From Anaspis maculata (lineage: Eukaryota; Arthropoda; Insecta; Coleoptera; Scraptiidae): a DNA stretch of 64,000 nt. Location: positions 10,406,070 through 10,470,069 of the forward strand of contig OX421967.1 in the NCBI GenBank assembly GCA_949128115.1. The letters run 5' to 3'. The notes beneath the pieces are model-generated. The model was given only the letters and a program-made list of their open reading frames with translations. It was not told where the DNA came from and did not search any database. The stretch's first letter is position 1, and every line of letters starts with the position of its first letter. The position numbers were made by a program, and so were the translations under genes. This document shows, in pieces, positions 53,818 to 64,000 of the stretch.

Positions 53818-56800
53818 ATGATCGAGTATTACGATGCGGCTTTCGAGCCAAGCAGATTTTTGCTGAGGATGACCGGAATGAGACCGTTCAAAAACCACAT
53901 CAAGCCACTGCTCGGCTGCGTCATCGCCATCCAAGCCATGGCCAATGCTCTGACTCTGATAAATTTTTTGTACGAAAAATCCTTCAACGACATTGTCGAC
54001 GTTATAGTAACCGAATTCTTGAATTGTCAAGTGAGTATTTCTTTTTCAAAGTATTTTTACAGCTAGGTACCTACCTAAAATTTGCAGTGCATGTTGCGCA
54101 TAGCGACCGTGATGTACTACGAAAAAGAGTTCCAGCTCATCTTCCAGGACATGCAGAAGCTCTGGCCGATAACCGACCCGAAACAGCGGGCCCTTTTGCA
54201 ATACTACAAGCGTTTCCAGAGCTTGCTCATAGCCGTGTACATAGGTCTGCTGGTGGGTCTGAGCACGCACGGGTTCATCACCGGCGAACCGCCTCTGCAT
54301 TTCTACAGGCCCAAGGTGTTTTCCGAGACTTTCTTCGTGATTTTCATCGTCGACGGTTACTACTGTTTCGTGGCTTGCGTCGCGATCGGGTTCGATTTGG
54401 TTTTCCTGACGCTGACGGTGATTTTGCTGATTCAGTACAGAATTTTGAGCCGGAATCTGCAGGGTTGCATGAACAGCGAGAAACAAACGTACTCCATTCC
54501 AAGCTGCATCGAGCAAAGCGATTTATTAAAAGGGTGAATATAATTTTGCATGGTGCCGGATGATTGTTGATGTCGCCCTGACCTATAACTTTTTGATATC
54601 AATTCTATATCTTCTGAAGAGTTTTATAGGGTAGTTGGGCTGTTTTTGCTATCTTTTGCACCTATCGCAGGTTTGCTTGAACTTTAGGAAATAGCCGGAA
54701 ATGACCAACTTCTGAATTTTTCATGAAAAGCCCTGTATGTTTTCAAAATTAATATAGAGATGTTTCGTGCGAATGCATACAATATTTTTGAAAATACTGT
54801 ACCTACGTTAAAAATTCACGTTTTTATAACGATTTGAAAATTGAAAAACCTGACCTGACCTGACCCGACCAAAAAATCGAAATGATTGCACAAGTTATGG
54901 CCATGAATGAAAGTTCTGACATTTGAAGTGTTTGCTTGTGTCGAAATCATCACTACAACCCTTATTATTGTTGATCAAGTGGGGTTTATGGCTTTTTACT
55001 GTCTTCTTTTACAAAATTGAACCTACAGATAAATAACACCCTTGACATAATAACAAAGGAGCCTCGGTGACTGTTGTACAAATGAAAAATCGTTTGACGT
55101 TCTTGATGTCAAACAATGTTGTCAGTTCATTTATTTTGTATCTGAAGACAGCACCAATTTAAAGTTACTTGAATAACCGGAGAAACGGCTTTGACTGAAA
55201 ATGACATTCTGACATCTTCAAGTGCTAGATTTTTTCTGGTAACACACAGCCACCTCATTTCGATTCTGTGACCCGAGTTCCTCAATTTTCAAACCACTAA
55301 GTGAATATCATTATTCACGACAGAAAGTTTTTAAAAACGCCACTGCATTTCTAAGGGAACTTTCTATTAGTACAGGCCAGTTAGAATAAAAACTGGCTCA
55401 ACCTGGAAATTTCAAATAACAAGCTGAAATTTTGGGGATATGTTCAGGAAGCTACTGTGAACAAACCCTAAAAAGTCCCAAAAAATCCCACTTGGGCAAA
55501 CGCCGCCATCTTGATTTCTAACATGATCTCAACTTTTTCTTAGTTTTTACAAATTTATTTCAATTTTTCGTTACAACTGAACTAAGTATACATATTATAA
55601 TTAAATAGGGTGAAAGGATTCCTCTATATCCCATACACTTTTTATTTCCAGTAGGTAAAATGACTTTTTGGAGCAAAAATAGAGTGATAAGCTGGAGCGC
55701 TGGGAACACACGGCCGATGGCCGCTGATGAATAGTTTCACTCCAAAACTTTGCAGGTGCCATCAGCTGAAGCTCCTCAGCTTGTCACTTTATTTTTGCTC
55801 CAAAAAGTCATTCTACAGAAAATACATAGAAAGTGTATATGGGATAATATAGCTGATACGCCGGCGCCTCGCAACGGGAGAATCCGCATAGTGATGCGTA
55901 TACTCCTCTCCATCTCTATGTCTCTATGTCTCTATGTCTTCAGCACATAGGTGAATTTTATCATCCTAGTCTACCTACACCGACCTTTTGCTGCAGACAT
56001 TGCCAGTGCAGAAACCACACTCATTATCAAAGTGCAATGACTTATTATGGGCCAATTATGGCCCTGGTTCTTGATTCGATGTTTTAGACTTGTATTTCCC
56101 ATCCGAGTTGTTACTGGTTTTACAGAGTTTCTTTGCTCATGATGGTTAATGCGGTTTCTAAAGGAATGAATTAGATCAGGCATTCTTGTGCCCCACATTT
56201 TGTCAAATCAGTCCACCAAAATCATCATCATCAATGAATGAGAGGTTCGCTCCTGGCAGCTGGCCAAACTAAGTTTGTACCATTTCAAAAATTATAAGGG
56301 GTTCTTTGCCATCAAATGCTTGGGAAGAGTATATGGCCACAGGATTCACCTGGAAGTAATTTGATAGGATTTGGTGCTGACACTGTTTTATAGTCTCTGA
56401 TAGTTCAACGCGGAAAGAACGATAAAGGCTCAAAAAATTTTAGGTTGAAATTTTCGTGGTTGTTCCACTTCTTTTTCCTATATACAGAGGCTACAGGGTT
56501 GGCGCCGATGGCTACACTTCTAAATTGGAAGAGTATATTTCAAACATCCACTGTGCCAAGTGTCATGTTCCAACCATAAAGTGCAGGGTGCTTTCGCCTA
56601 CTGCCCTGATCGAGGTCCAAATATAGTTGAAATTCCCCTTCCCTTCTCTAGAACGTCTTTCTCGTATTTTATGCCACAAATGGACACATCTCGCCCGTTT
56701 TTCTTACCACTCTTAGCATCACTTTTAACATCAAATTTCATCAAATTATTTCCATGCCAATTCCCACCTTCCGTGGTAATAGATTTTTCTCAAAATGCAT

Positions 56801-59800
56801 TCGATAACGATGAAACCGAGGATGAAACTTTGTATAAATATTTTTGCAATTTTCACACTGGCATGGACAAATGTTTTCACCGATGGTGATAAATTTTTGT
56901 TGATGACTTGAACAAATGTGAGGCATAAAACTGCCTGACGTAATAATTCTCCCTTTCGAAAGCCATCTTAGCCATCAAGAGCAAAGAAGGTCAAGACAAT
57001 GTTTACTCTACAATAAGGAAGCAGTTCTCAATGTTGAGATTAAGTACTGTTTTTGTGGAAAAATGATTGTACTTCACCAACCTTTCAAGTACCAGTCACT
57101 TTCTCAATTATTTTGTGAATAGTGAACGCAAGATGGCTCTCGGGAGGAGAAAAAAAGAAAATGTTTTTTTCAGGGGATAGGCCTAGGCACTGGCTACCGA
57201 TCATTTTCAATTTGATACATTACTGAATAAAGAACTATGAAGTTTCAATCCTATACTTTGATAATATATATTTAATAGAATATTTCAGGAACGCTTCAGT
57301 ACATCTGAAATGGTTTGATGGAGCTTCATGGGCATGAACAGCAGGCTATATGTTTACGCGACTCTACCTCTTTCGGTTCATGAGTTAAATTTTTTTCTTT
57401 TTCCTTTTTCTTTTCCAGTCTGTATTCAGAGCTGCATGTCTGTCGCCGATGGCTACACTTCTGGTCCGTGGGTTATGGTCCATACAACAACTATATGCCA
57501 AGTGGCATGTTTTAACGATAAAATACAGGGTGCTTTCGCCTAACATCTGGACTATTATAACAAGATCTCCATTTTTAATATTTTGTCATTTTTGTGTGTT
57601 GAAATTGTGATTTTGAGTTGAAATTATGATTTATAAATTTAGAGTTACGGTTATCCACTCTTAAAAACCTCTGGAGGAGCAAAAATTTAGAAAGAGCGAT
57701 TCGCTGTGATGTTTTGTTGATGAACAGGCGACTAAAAACAAACAAAAAATGAAAGTAGGATGAAAAATCAAGATATCGGCGTTTGCCCAAGTGGGATTTC
57801 TGGGGACTTTTGAGGGTTTGTTTCTACTGAGTCTATGAAGATGCCCTCCAAATTTCAGCTCGTTATTTGAAATTTCCGGGTAGATATCTAACTGGCCTGT
57901 ACTATATAGGATCATTCAAAAATATACAAGGTGCTTTATTTCAAAAACTAAAATTTGATGTCACTTCATATTACTTTTGGAAGTGCAAGGTACTGTGTAA
58001 GCAGTAAAAAAGATACTCCCAAAAATATTCCATGGAAATTTTGAAACTTTTAATTTATTATTGTGAAAAATTATAGGCTTGGGTGGGTTTTTGAAAAACA
58101 CATGGTGGAAATAAAATTTTTTTGTGAGTTTTCTTAATTGTAAATTTTCCAGGATAATTGCAAGGATCAACACGATCCTGGGACCTTTGTTGCTCGTTGA
58201 TATATGGCTCATCATCGTCGCAATTGGGATGTTGATGTACATGCTTTACGAGAGGTACTTACGATCAGATACTATTATTAGAAAGTAGGCGCTATGAAAA
58301 ATTGTGTAAAAGTAAATTGGGCAGGTCTGAGACAAAAAAAATTAGCTGCAGCCAGTACGTTGCAAACAAATTCCACCAAAGGCAGCGTGACTTCAAAAAT
58401 ATAATCACCAGTGAGCAGACAACCAGTTGAATAATAATTTCCCAGTATTCAACAGTGTTTCTGGAAAAGCGTAGTAATTTTGACTTTCAACATAAGAATT
58501 CGACTTTGAACATGAAATTTCGTTTTGAAATCAAACCTGAATTTCACATGAAACTTTGAGATTGAATCAAAACACATAATTTCGAGTTATAAGGAAAAAA
58601 AACTGCAACTTTTATCTTCAAATTTCAACTTAAAACACGACATTTTGACGTCAGTACAAAACTTTCGACTGCCAACATGGAATTTAGGCTTTAAAATCAA
58701 GTATTCAATTTTGAATTTTATCTCGAAATTCCGACTTCAAACACGAGTAGCTTCAACTTTTATCGCAAAATTTTGACTTTAGGTAAACTTATAATTTTGA
58801 ATTTAAACACGAAAGGTCAACTTCAAACATGAAATTTTGACTTCAAATCTAGCACGAAATTTCGACTATGATCACGAAAAACTTCTACTTTTCTCGAAAT
58901 TTCGACTTCTGAGACGAGCCATTTGGACTTTCGTTACAAAGTTTCAAATTCGATCATTAAAAACTTCGAATTCTATCAAGTTTTGACATGAACACAAAAA
59001 ATCTATACTTAAGGACGGCATTTCTTAGCATAATAAATGGCTGAAACAGACTGCGGATTAGCTGCAGAGCAAAAGAGAAACAGATAGATTCTTGTGGCGT
59101 GAGTTTCTGCCAAACCTGAGCAGCTAAAAATGTAAGAAAAAAATGAGTTATTCAAATCTGGGCTGGCAAGAGAATGAGGGACTTTTTTGAAAAAATATGA
59201 AAATCTTGAAAAAAAATTCAAGTTTTTTGAATTTAGAAATTTTCAAGTGCTTATTGATTTTCATCCTAGATTTTAGATTACTCTTCTTTTTTTCAAGTCT
59301 CTTACTCCACTGGTTCTCATGAAACTTACGTTTAAAGAAAAAACACTAGGAAATGCCTTCCTTGAACAAGGAAAACTTCAACTGTTATCTAGTAATTTCG
59401 ACTTTTAACAAAAAAAATTCAATTCAAACATGAAATTGTGATTTTGAATACGAAACTGACTTTAAATACGAACGTTTGACTTCGGACATGAAATTTTGTC
59501 CAAAAATCGAACATGAATTTCACATAAGATTTTGAGTTCAAATGGGGACACAAAATTTCGAGTTGATAAACAAAAAACTGTAACTTTTTTAGCTAGATTT
59601 TTATTGAATTTCAAGCTAATTTTCAACTTGAAACACAAAATTTTGACGTCAAACAAAACTTTCGACTGCAGACATGGAATTTCGGCTTTGAGATCAAGTA
59701 TTTAATTTGGAATTTCATCTCGGAATTCCGACGTTAAACACGAGTAGCTTGCACTTTTATCGTAACTATGACTTGGAACTCGTAATTTTGACTTCAAATC

Positions 59801-61923
59801 GAACAAGAAATTTCGACTTTGAGCACGAGAAACTTCTACATTCTTCGAAATTTCGACTTCTAACACGAACAATTTGGACTTTAGTTTCAAAATGGTGAAT
59901 TTAGGCACAACAATTTTCCAATTTCATGGAATTTTGACTTTGAACACAAAAAATTGCTTTTCTTTTGAAATTTCCACCTCAAACACGTGATTTTGACTTC
60001 AAACATGTTAAACTTCAACTGTTATCAAGAAATTTCGACTTTTGACATGAAAGTTCCACTTCAAACATGAAATTTCGACTTGAAACACAAAGCACTTCGA
60101 CCTGGACCTGTACCTCAAAATTTTTACCCTAATACGACGACTTGATTCTCGAAAACTCGACTTAAAACACGGAGTTCGGACTTTAAAGCGAAAACTTTGA
60201 CTTATATCACGAAATTCCGACTTAAAACAGACGTCGAAGTCCAACTTTCAAGAATTAATCCTAAGTTTAGATCGAACACAAAATTTCGACTTCAAACGTT
60301 GAGAACTTTGAGTTTGTTACGCAAATTTCGACCTTAAATACAAAACATGTCGATTTTTATCTCGAAATTTCGACTTCGAACATGAAAAACTTCGACTCAA
60401 GTCTCGAACTTTCTGACTGAAGCACAGAAAACTCCTATAGAAATTCATAATATTGATGAACGTCGCAGTGGCGCCCAACGATAAATTTCTTTGGTTGGAC
60501 ACGTTTCTTATAGGCCAAAAGTAGTTTTATTCAGAACAATTCTTCGATACGTTCAAGAAATAATATCAAAAATCTGAAAATATATATTTCTTCAGTTCAT
60601 TTCATTCTACATTTCATACATTCAATGGATCTCGGTTTAGAATTTATGCAAACATGAATGAAAATATCACTAAAATATGGACGTCCAAATTATCTACATC
60701 GACGCAAACCTGCGGAAACTTGAGTTTTGTAACTCGCTTTTCCATAAAAGCTGCAAATACTGTGAAATTTTATAACTGGGTTCTTATAACATTTTGGCCT
60801 ACAAAGGGCAGATGGCGTTACTTGCAATGCAAACTGGCGTCACTTTATGTTAATGACAGCTTAAATTAACGAAATGTCACCTTTTTGACATCCATTTTGG
60901 CCGTAAAATTGGCCGCCTGCCAGAAATAACTTGAGGGTTGACATCGTTGCTAGACTGAAGGCGAAAATGAGAGCCACTTGCCACCTGTCAACGCAATCTG
61001 AGTCTTTACCATTGCGTGTTTTCACCATGGATCTTTTTTCTTATTCATTTATTCATTTTTTAGAAATGGGGATCCCATGGACTTGCTGAAGTATTTCATA
61101 ATGATCAATGGATATGCCATTGATATATTTGTTTACTACATAGTTCCTTCTCAGCTCTTGACTAATGAGGTAAATATTCAACACTTGGGAATTCATTATC
61201 AATTATCAAAATATCAAATATCGATCAATGTTAACATTTATCAAAGTATAGACAATGGTTATCATAACATTGAAATATCATTAAATAAAAGATAAAGATC
61301 AAAGACCGCTAAAGGAGTAAGTTTCACTTATCATGTAAGTCTAGATTGAACATAGATGATATATTTTTTCATATTATCACTTGATATTCTCATTTTCATA
61401 ATTATCAATTTTTGAAACTTTGATATTTATTGATATTTGATATTTTGATAATTATCGATATTTGATATATCAATAATTATCGATATTTTTTTCTTATCAA
61501 ACTTTGATACCCGGATCACGATATCTCCCATCCCTAGTCATAATAGTTACTCAATTGAGCAATCTTACGCCTCTCTGACGTTATCAAGGAACTTTTATTC
61601 AATAACACATTTCTGAAATTGAAGATCAACAAGATGTTCAAGGACATTTACTGTACGAACTGGTATGATTGTCCCTTGTCGGTCAAGAAATCGCTGCTGA
61701 TGATTTTGACCAGAAGGGAAACCGACGCCGTCATCACGGCATATGGTGACCTGGTGGTGATGAATTTCGAAACGTGCACTGCTGTAAGAAACAATCTGAC
61801 TGGGAATTTTCCATTTTTATCCTAAAAATGTCTGCATTGTTACTGTTTCAGATGTTTCGCACTTGTTTCTCAGTGTTCACGTTTATGGTGCATATGAAGG
61901 ATTTTCGATCCAGAGATGAATAA
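53818..61923 (+). CDS. odorant receptor (7tm_6 family), six exons
   Basis: Exons 53818-54030, 54088-54533, 58153-58254, 61064-61169, 61625-61783 and 61852-61923 total 1098 nt (365 aa), all joined in frame by GT/AG introns. The first exon has the usual OR start (MIEYYDAAFEPSRFLLRMTG). Exon 2 carries the TM2-TM4 part (LLIAVYIGLLVGLST, FFVIFIVDGYYCFVACVAIG). Exon 3 holds TM5 (LLLVDIWLIIVAIGMLMYML), exon 4 TM6 (GYAIDIFVYYIVPSQLLTNE). Exons 5 and 6 contain the conserved OR C-terminus: DIYCTNWYDCPLSVKKSLLM, then FETCTAMFRTCFSVFTF. Such receptors form cation channels with Orco in olfactory dendrites. Donor 54534 (GTGAAT) and acceptor 61625 (GAAATTGAAG) are the weakest sites. Introns 2 and 3 are unusually long (3.6 and 2.8 kb) and full of repeats, so correct splicing is probable but not certain. 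Confidence 0.88.
56493..56605 (+). repeat. exon-like module, copy 1
   Basis: Follows a pyrimidine-rich 3' splice site (CTTTTTCCTATATACAG). Contains CGCCGATGGCTACACTTCT and, further on, GCAGGGTGCTTTCGCCTA, shared with the second copy; readable as GADGYTSKLEEYISNIHCAK. Confidence 0.55.
57419..57543 (+). repeat. exon-like module, copy 2
   Basis: Follows a strong 3' splice site (TTTTTCTTTTCCAG). One frame reads CIQSCMSVADGYTSGPWVMV then HTTTICQVACFNDKIQGAFA to a stop. Similar to copy 1 about 940 bp upstream. Confidence 0.55.
58440..60430. repeat. degenerate satellite, about 20-bp motif, with 1-kb higher-order duplication
   Basis: Nearly 2 kb built from variants of GAAATTTCGACTTCAAACAC, interrupted at about 59000-59380. 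Two long blocks align at an offset of 997 bp (for example CATGGAATTT.GGCTTT at 58676 and 59673; AACACGAGTAGCTT follows in both). It lies in OR intron 3. Open frames in it are artefacts of the repeat. Confidence 0.85.
60431..61063. other. OR intron 3, right part
   Basis: No repeat or coding feature recognised; a short pyrimidine-rich tract precedes exon 4. Confidence 0.4.
61360..61515. repeat. AT-rich GATATT/AATATC simple repeat in OR intron 4
   Basis: Runs of TGATATTTGATATT and ATTATCGATATT, partly self-complementary. Confidence 0.7.
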
Positions 61924-61998
61924 TCTGATGGACTGTTGCCTAGATATTTATGATTCACTTTGACTTGGGTTTTTATGTACTGATAGTACCTCTATCTA

Positions 61999-62010
61999 TA
62001 ATAAATTGTA
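61999..62010 (+). terminator. polyadenylation signal candidate of the odorant receptor
   Basis: TATAATAAATTG about 80 bp after the stop codon. Confidence 0.55.
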
Positions 62011-62471
62011 TAATGTGATTTTTTTGGGTACCTATAGGACAAGACAAGGTATAATAAAAACTTTACTTGATGATCGACGTTTCGAGTTTATTTTAACTCT
62101 TTCTCAAGATCTATAAAAACACAGTATAAAGAATCAAAAATGAACATTTGAAAACCTTCCAAGAACTGTATTAAAAATAGTTAATCAAGAGACAGATTCA
62201 GTATATATTGGGAAAATAAATAAATAATTAACAGGAAGAGCGATGAATAAATAAACAAACAATTCTTCACGTTGGACTTGAACTGAAAAAAGTATGTATA
62301 AAAATAATCCACAGGAACATAAATAACGGGAACAGCAATGGACAGACAAATAAATTGGCAATTCTCTTCAAGTCGCGAACTCAAATTGAAACGATAAATG
62401 AATAATAAGTTAAAATCAACAAGAATCCATAGTAAAAAACACTTATTTGATAGGTGAACACACTAGTATTT
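62011..62471. other. intergenic, nothing recognised
   Basis: AT-rich; no gene or repeat supported. Confidence 0.35.
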
Positions 62472-62640
62472 TTATTCGGCGAAAACATGGTTGATCATGG
62501 ACTTCACGGTTGTCCAATCGAGGCGGTCCAAGCCGCAGCCAATCTTGGGCAGAGCCAACCGTGTAACCCCATGATCAACCATGTGATCATCAGTGATTGA
62601 GGTTTGATAAGTTGAGGTTGTCCAAGTCCAAGCCCCGATT
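62472..62640 (-). pseudogene. OARD1-like macrodomain, 3' end only
   Basis: The minus strand reads DDHMVDHGVTRLALPKIGCG followed by LDRLDWTTVKSMINHVFAE and a stop at 62472. This matches the C-terminal part of OARD1/C6orf130 ADP-ribosyl-acylester hydrolases, where the G-C-G-L-D-R-L segment closes the ADP-ribose pocket. The upstream macrodomain core was not found within 1 kb, and no acceptor is evident, so it is a truncated copy or an isolated last exon. In the intact enzyme this fold removes ADP-ribose from modified side chains. Confidence 0.6.
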
Positions 62641-62770
62641 CCGACGGGTTTTTATTTGTTTTGAATTGTTTTTTCTCGAGTTTTTTCTTTAATAACACTT
62701 GAAAAATACTTAAACTATAAGTATGCCTAGATACCTATTTAATCGGGAGAAAACATGTCTAGGCATAATC

Positions 62771-62999
62771 GGCAGCGAAAATAGCGCCCACTTGATTCAT
62801 GACGAAGACGACTATTTGTTTGGCCTGCTGTACCATAGTAGGTAGGTTTGTACTCGAGATCAATAAAGCAATGCCGCCCTTGTAGAGAACTGAGTAAGCA
62901 AACCGTTTGCTACGGGTTTGTTACGATACTACAGTAGGCCAACCAAATATACCTAGTCGTGTTCGTCATCAATCAAGTGGGTGCCATTTTTGCTGCCAA
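62771..62999. repeat. inverted repeat, about 70-bp arms
   Basis: 62771-62840 in reverse complement (GGCCAAACAAATAGTCGTCT...GAATCAAGTGGGCGC...TTCGCTGCC) matches 62926-62999 (GGCCAACCAAATATACCTAG...CAATCAAGTGGGTGCC...TTTGCTGCC). The arms are about 85 bp apart. Confidence 0.7.
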
Positions 63000-63781
63000 G
63001 TGTACGTTGTACAAAGATTAATTTCCTATCCCAAGACTTCAAACTTCCTGTATAAAACGTTAGATGTCAAAATTACCTCTAGAAAACTGTAGTTTCTTTT
63101 GAACAAAGTCCAATAACCCAAGAAAGCTTTCACCTTAAAACTGTAGGTTAGTTCCAACCCACGCTGAAACCGTTCATTTTGCGTACGGTCAAAAGCATTC
63201 GCACAAGTGATTATTCATCCACTTGTTCCGTTTTCTGTCTGAAAACTCATTTGTGAGAGTTCTTCTGACCGTTCAGTGACGGTTTTCGGCCTTGGTTGAA
63301 AAGCACCTAATACCTATCAATATATGCCCTAAGTGTAAATTAATCACTGCGATGGCGATTGTTCTACGAGTATTCAATAATAAGGCATGCATATTACCTG
63401 CATAGACAAAGCCTCGGACAGGCCATCGAGCGGTTACGCTGTGATGGCACGAAAATTTTTAAACCCGAGCTGTATCAACTAGCCCCGGTGTCCCCTACGT
63501 ACGAATCTCACATCGCCTGTAATGTTCGCCTATGCCACGCGATGTTACGGCCGCCTAAACGATATTTTCGCCTCAAAGACGTTTCAGTTCTTTCCTTGGC
63601 TTCGCAATACGTACAGGTAGCCTTAGACCAGCAAAACCTTAGACCAAAGTTAAGTCAAAGGTGGAACCGTACCTACCTAATGCCTCAACTTTGACGGGGC
63701 TAGGGCCTTGACCAATTTGCCTGAGCTCAACACAATTTTCGGTTTTCGCCCGGTTTCCACCGTTTCCAGCCGGTCGAGTCC
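63000..63781. other. intergenic, nothing firmly recognised
   Basis: An open frame at 63359-63694 (plus) has no domain features. The region directly downstream of the zinc-finger stop is the likely 3' UTR of that gene. Confidence 0.35.
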
Positions 63782-64000
63782 TCAACTGAAGCATTTGCGA
63801 TGGTTCACCATGTGCCGATTCAAGTCCGATTTCATTTTACCACGATACGAACACTCGCCGCAATAAAACCAGTCGATATCATTGGCGGCGGCGTGCGTCA
63901 ACATGTGCTTTTTCAGATTTCCCTTGTCGGCAGACTGATACGAACACTCCGTACAATTGAACCAAGCCGCGTCATCGGCCGCGGCATGCTTCGACATGTG
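63782..64000 (-). CDS. C2H2 zinc-finger protein, 3' end (runs off right edge)
   Basis: 73 codons to the stop at 63782. Two complete fingers: CTECSYQSADKGNLKKHMLT H and CGECSYRGKMKSDLNRHMVN H, preceded by a linker end (SKHAAADDAAWFN). The finger type and the AAADDxxWF linker put it in the same family as the genes at 1, 30788 and 35976. The 5' part lies beyond the window. Confidence 0.85.
   Translation of the reverse strand, partial: HMSKHAAADDAAWFNCTECSYQSADKGNLKKHMLTHAAANDIDWFYCGECSYRGKMKSDLNRHMVNHRKCFS

Larger units (their letters stand above)
55378..57904. mobile_element. 2.5 kb TIR element in OR intron 2
   Basis: About 150 bp inverted ends: TAGTACAGGCCAGTTAGA...GGAAATTTCAAATAAC...AATCCCACTTGGGCAAACGC on the left and the reverse complement on the right. 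TAT flanks both sides (3-bp TSD). No transposase. The interior carries two related exon-like modules. Confidence 0.8.

Noticed and set aside
58440..60430. Several open frames of 60-80 codons in the satellite
   Set aside because: They are translations of a repeated AT-rich motif with no start context or domains.
63359..63694. 111-codon open frame on the plus strand
   Set aside because: No domain, no signal, no splice partner; it lies just downstream of a zinc-finger stop on the other strand.

Overview
The window comes from an insect nuclear genome. It carries an odorant receptor and a gustatory receptor with insect-type exon layouts, a spliced mitochondrial complex I assembly gene, introns with GT/AG borders, and dense LTR, LINE, TRIM and foldback elements. 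GTAGGTA/GTACCTA-type microsatellite motifs recur throughout. The insect order cannot be fixed from the sequence alone; a beetle-like genome is only a guess.

Layout, left to right. 1-592 (minus): 5' part of a C2H2 zinc-finger gene that leaves the window on the left. 1095-4985 (plus): complete NDUFAF7 homologue in four exons; its 2.2 kb first intron is full of repeats. 5.5-5.9 kb (minus): exon-like pieces of an unidentified gene. 6.4-8.8 kb: decayed Ty3/gypsy pieces in both orientations. 9.2-10.3 kb (plus): secreted or GPI-anchored Ly6/quiver-like gene. 10.4-15 kb: nested repeats (a 997 bp 8-bp-TSD element, a long hairpin, a gypsy pol fragment, a probable solo LTR). 15.0-20.4 kb: nearly intact non-LTR retrotransposon with a perfect TSD. 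20.6-22.8 kb: TIR element with a second foldback inside it. 24.8-26.0 kb (plus): gustatory receptor in two exons. 28.8-29.2 kb (minus): two exons of a SWIM-like gene. 30.8-37.1 kb: two further minus-strand C2H2 genes of the same family as the left-edge gene, with a decayed relative between them and a tiny two-exon ORF beside one promoter region. 37.9-48.2 kb: repeats (second copy of a 0.9 kb element, BEL/Pao-type LTR pieces, a 5 kb AACGTT-rich element). 49.8-50.4 kb: a compact TRIM whose two terminal repeats each carry a tRNA-like Pol III promoter unit. 52.2-52.5 kb: a second tiny two-exon gene candidate. 53.8-61.9 kb (plus): a six-exon odorant receptor whose introns hold a 2.5 kb TIR element and 2 kb of degenerate satellite. 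62.5 kb (minus): 3' end of an OARD1-like macrodomain gene or pseudogene. 63.8-64.0 kb (minus): 3' end of another zinc-finger gene.

The genes form no single pathway. The common themes are two chemoreceptors (one OR, one GR) and a local lineage-specific C2H2 family of four loci plus one pseudogene, embedded in repeat-rich DNA. The strongest unusual signal is the TRIM-like element at 49,846-50,353. It has terminal repeats, a primer-binding-site candidate, a purine tract and a 5-bp TSD, and perfect A-box/B-box sequences inside both repeats.
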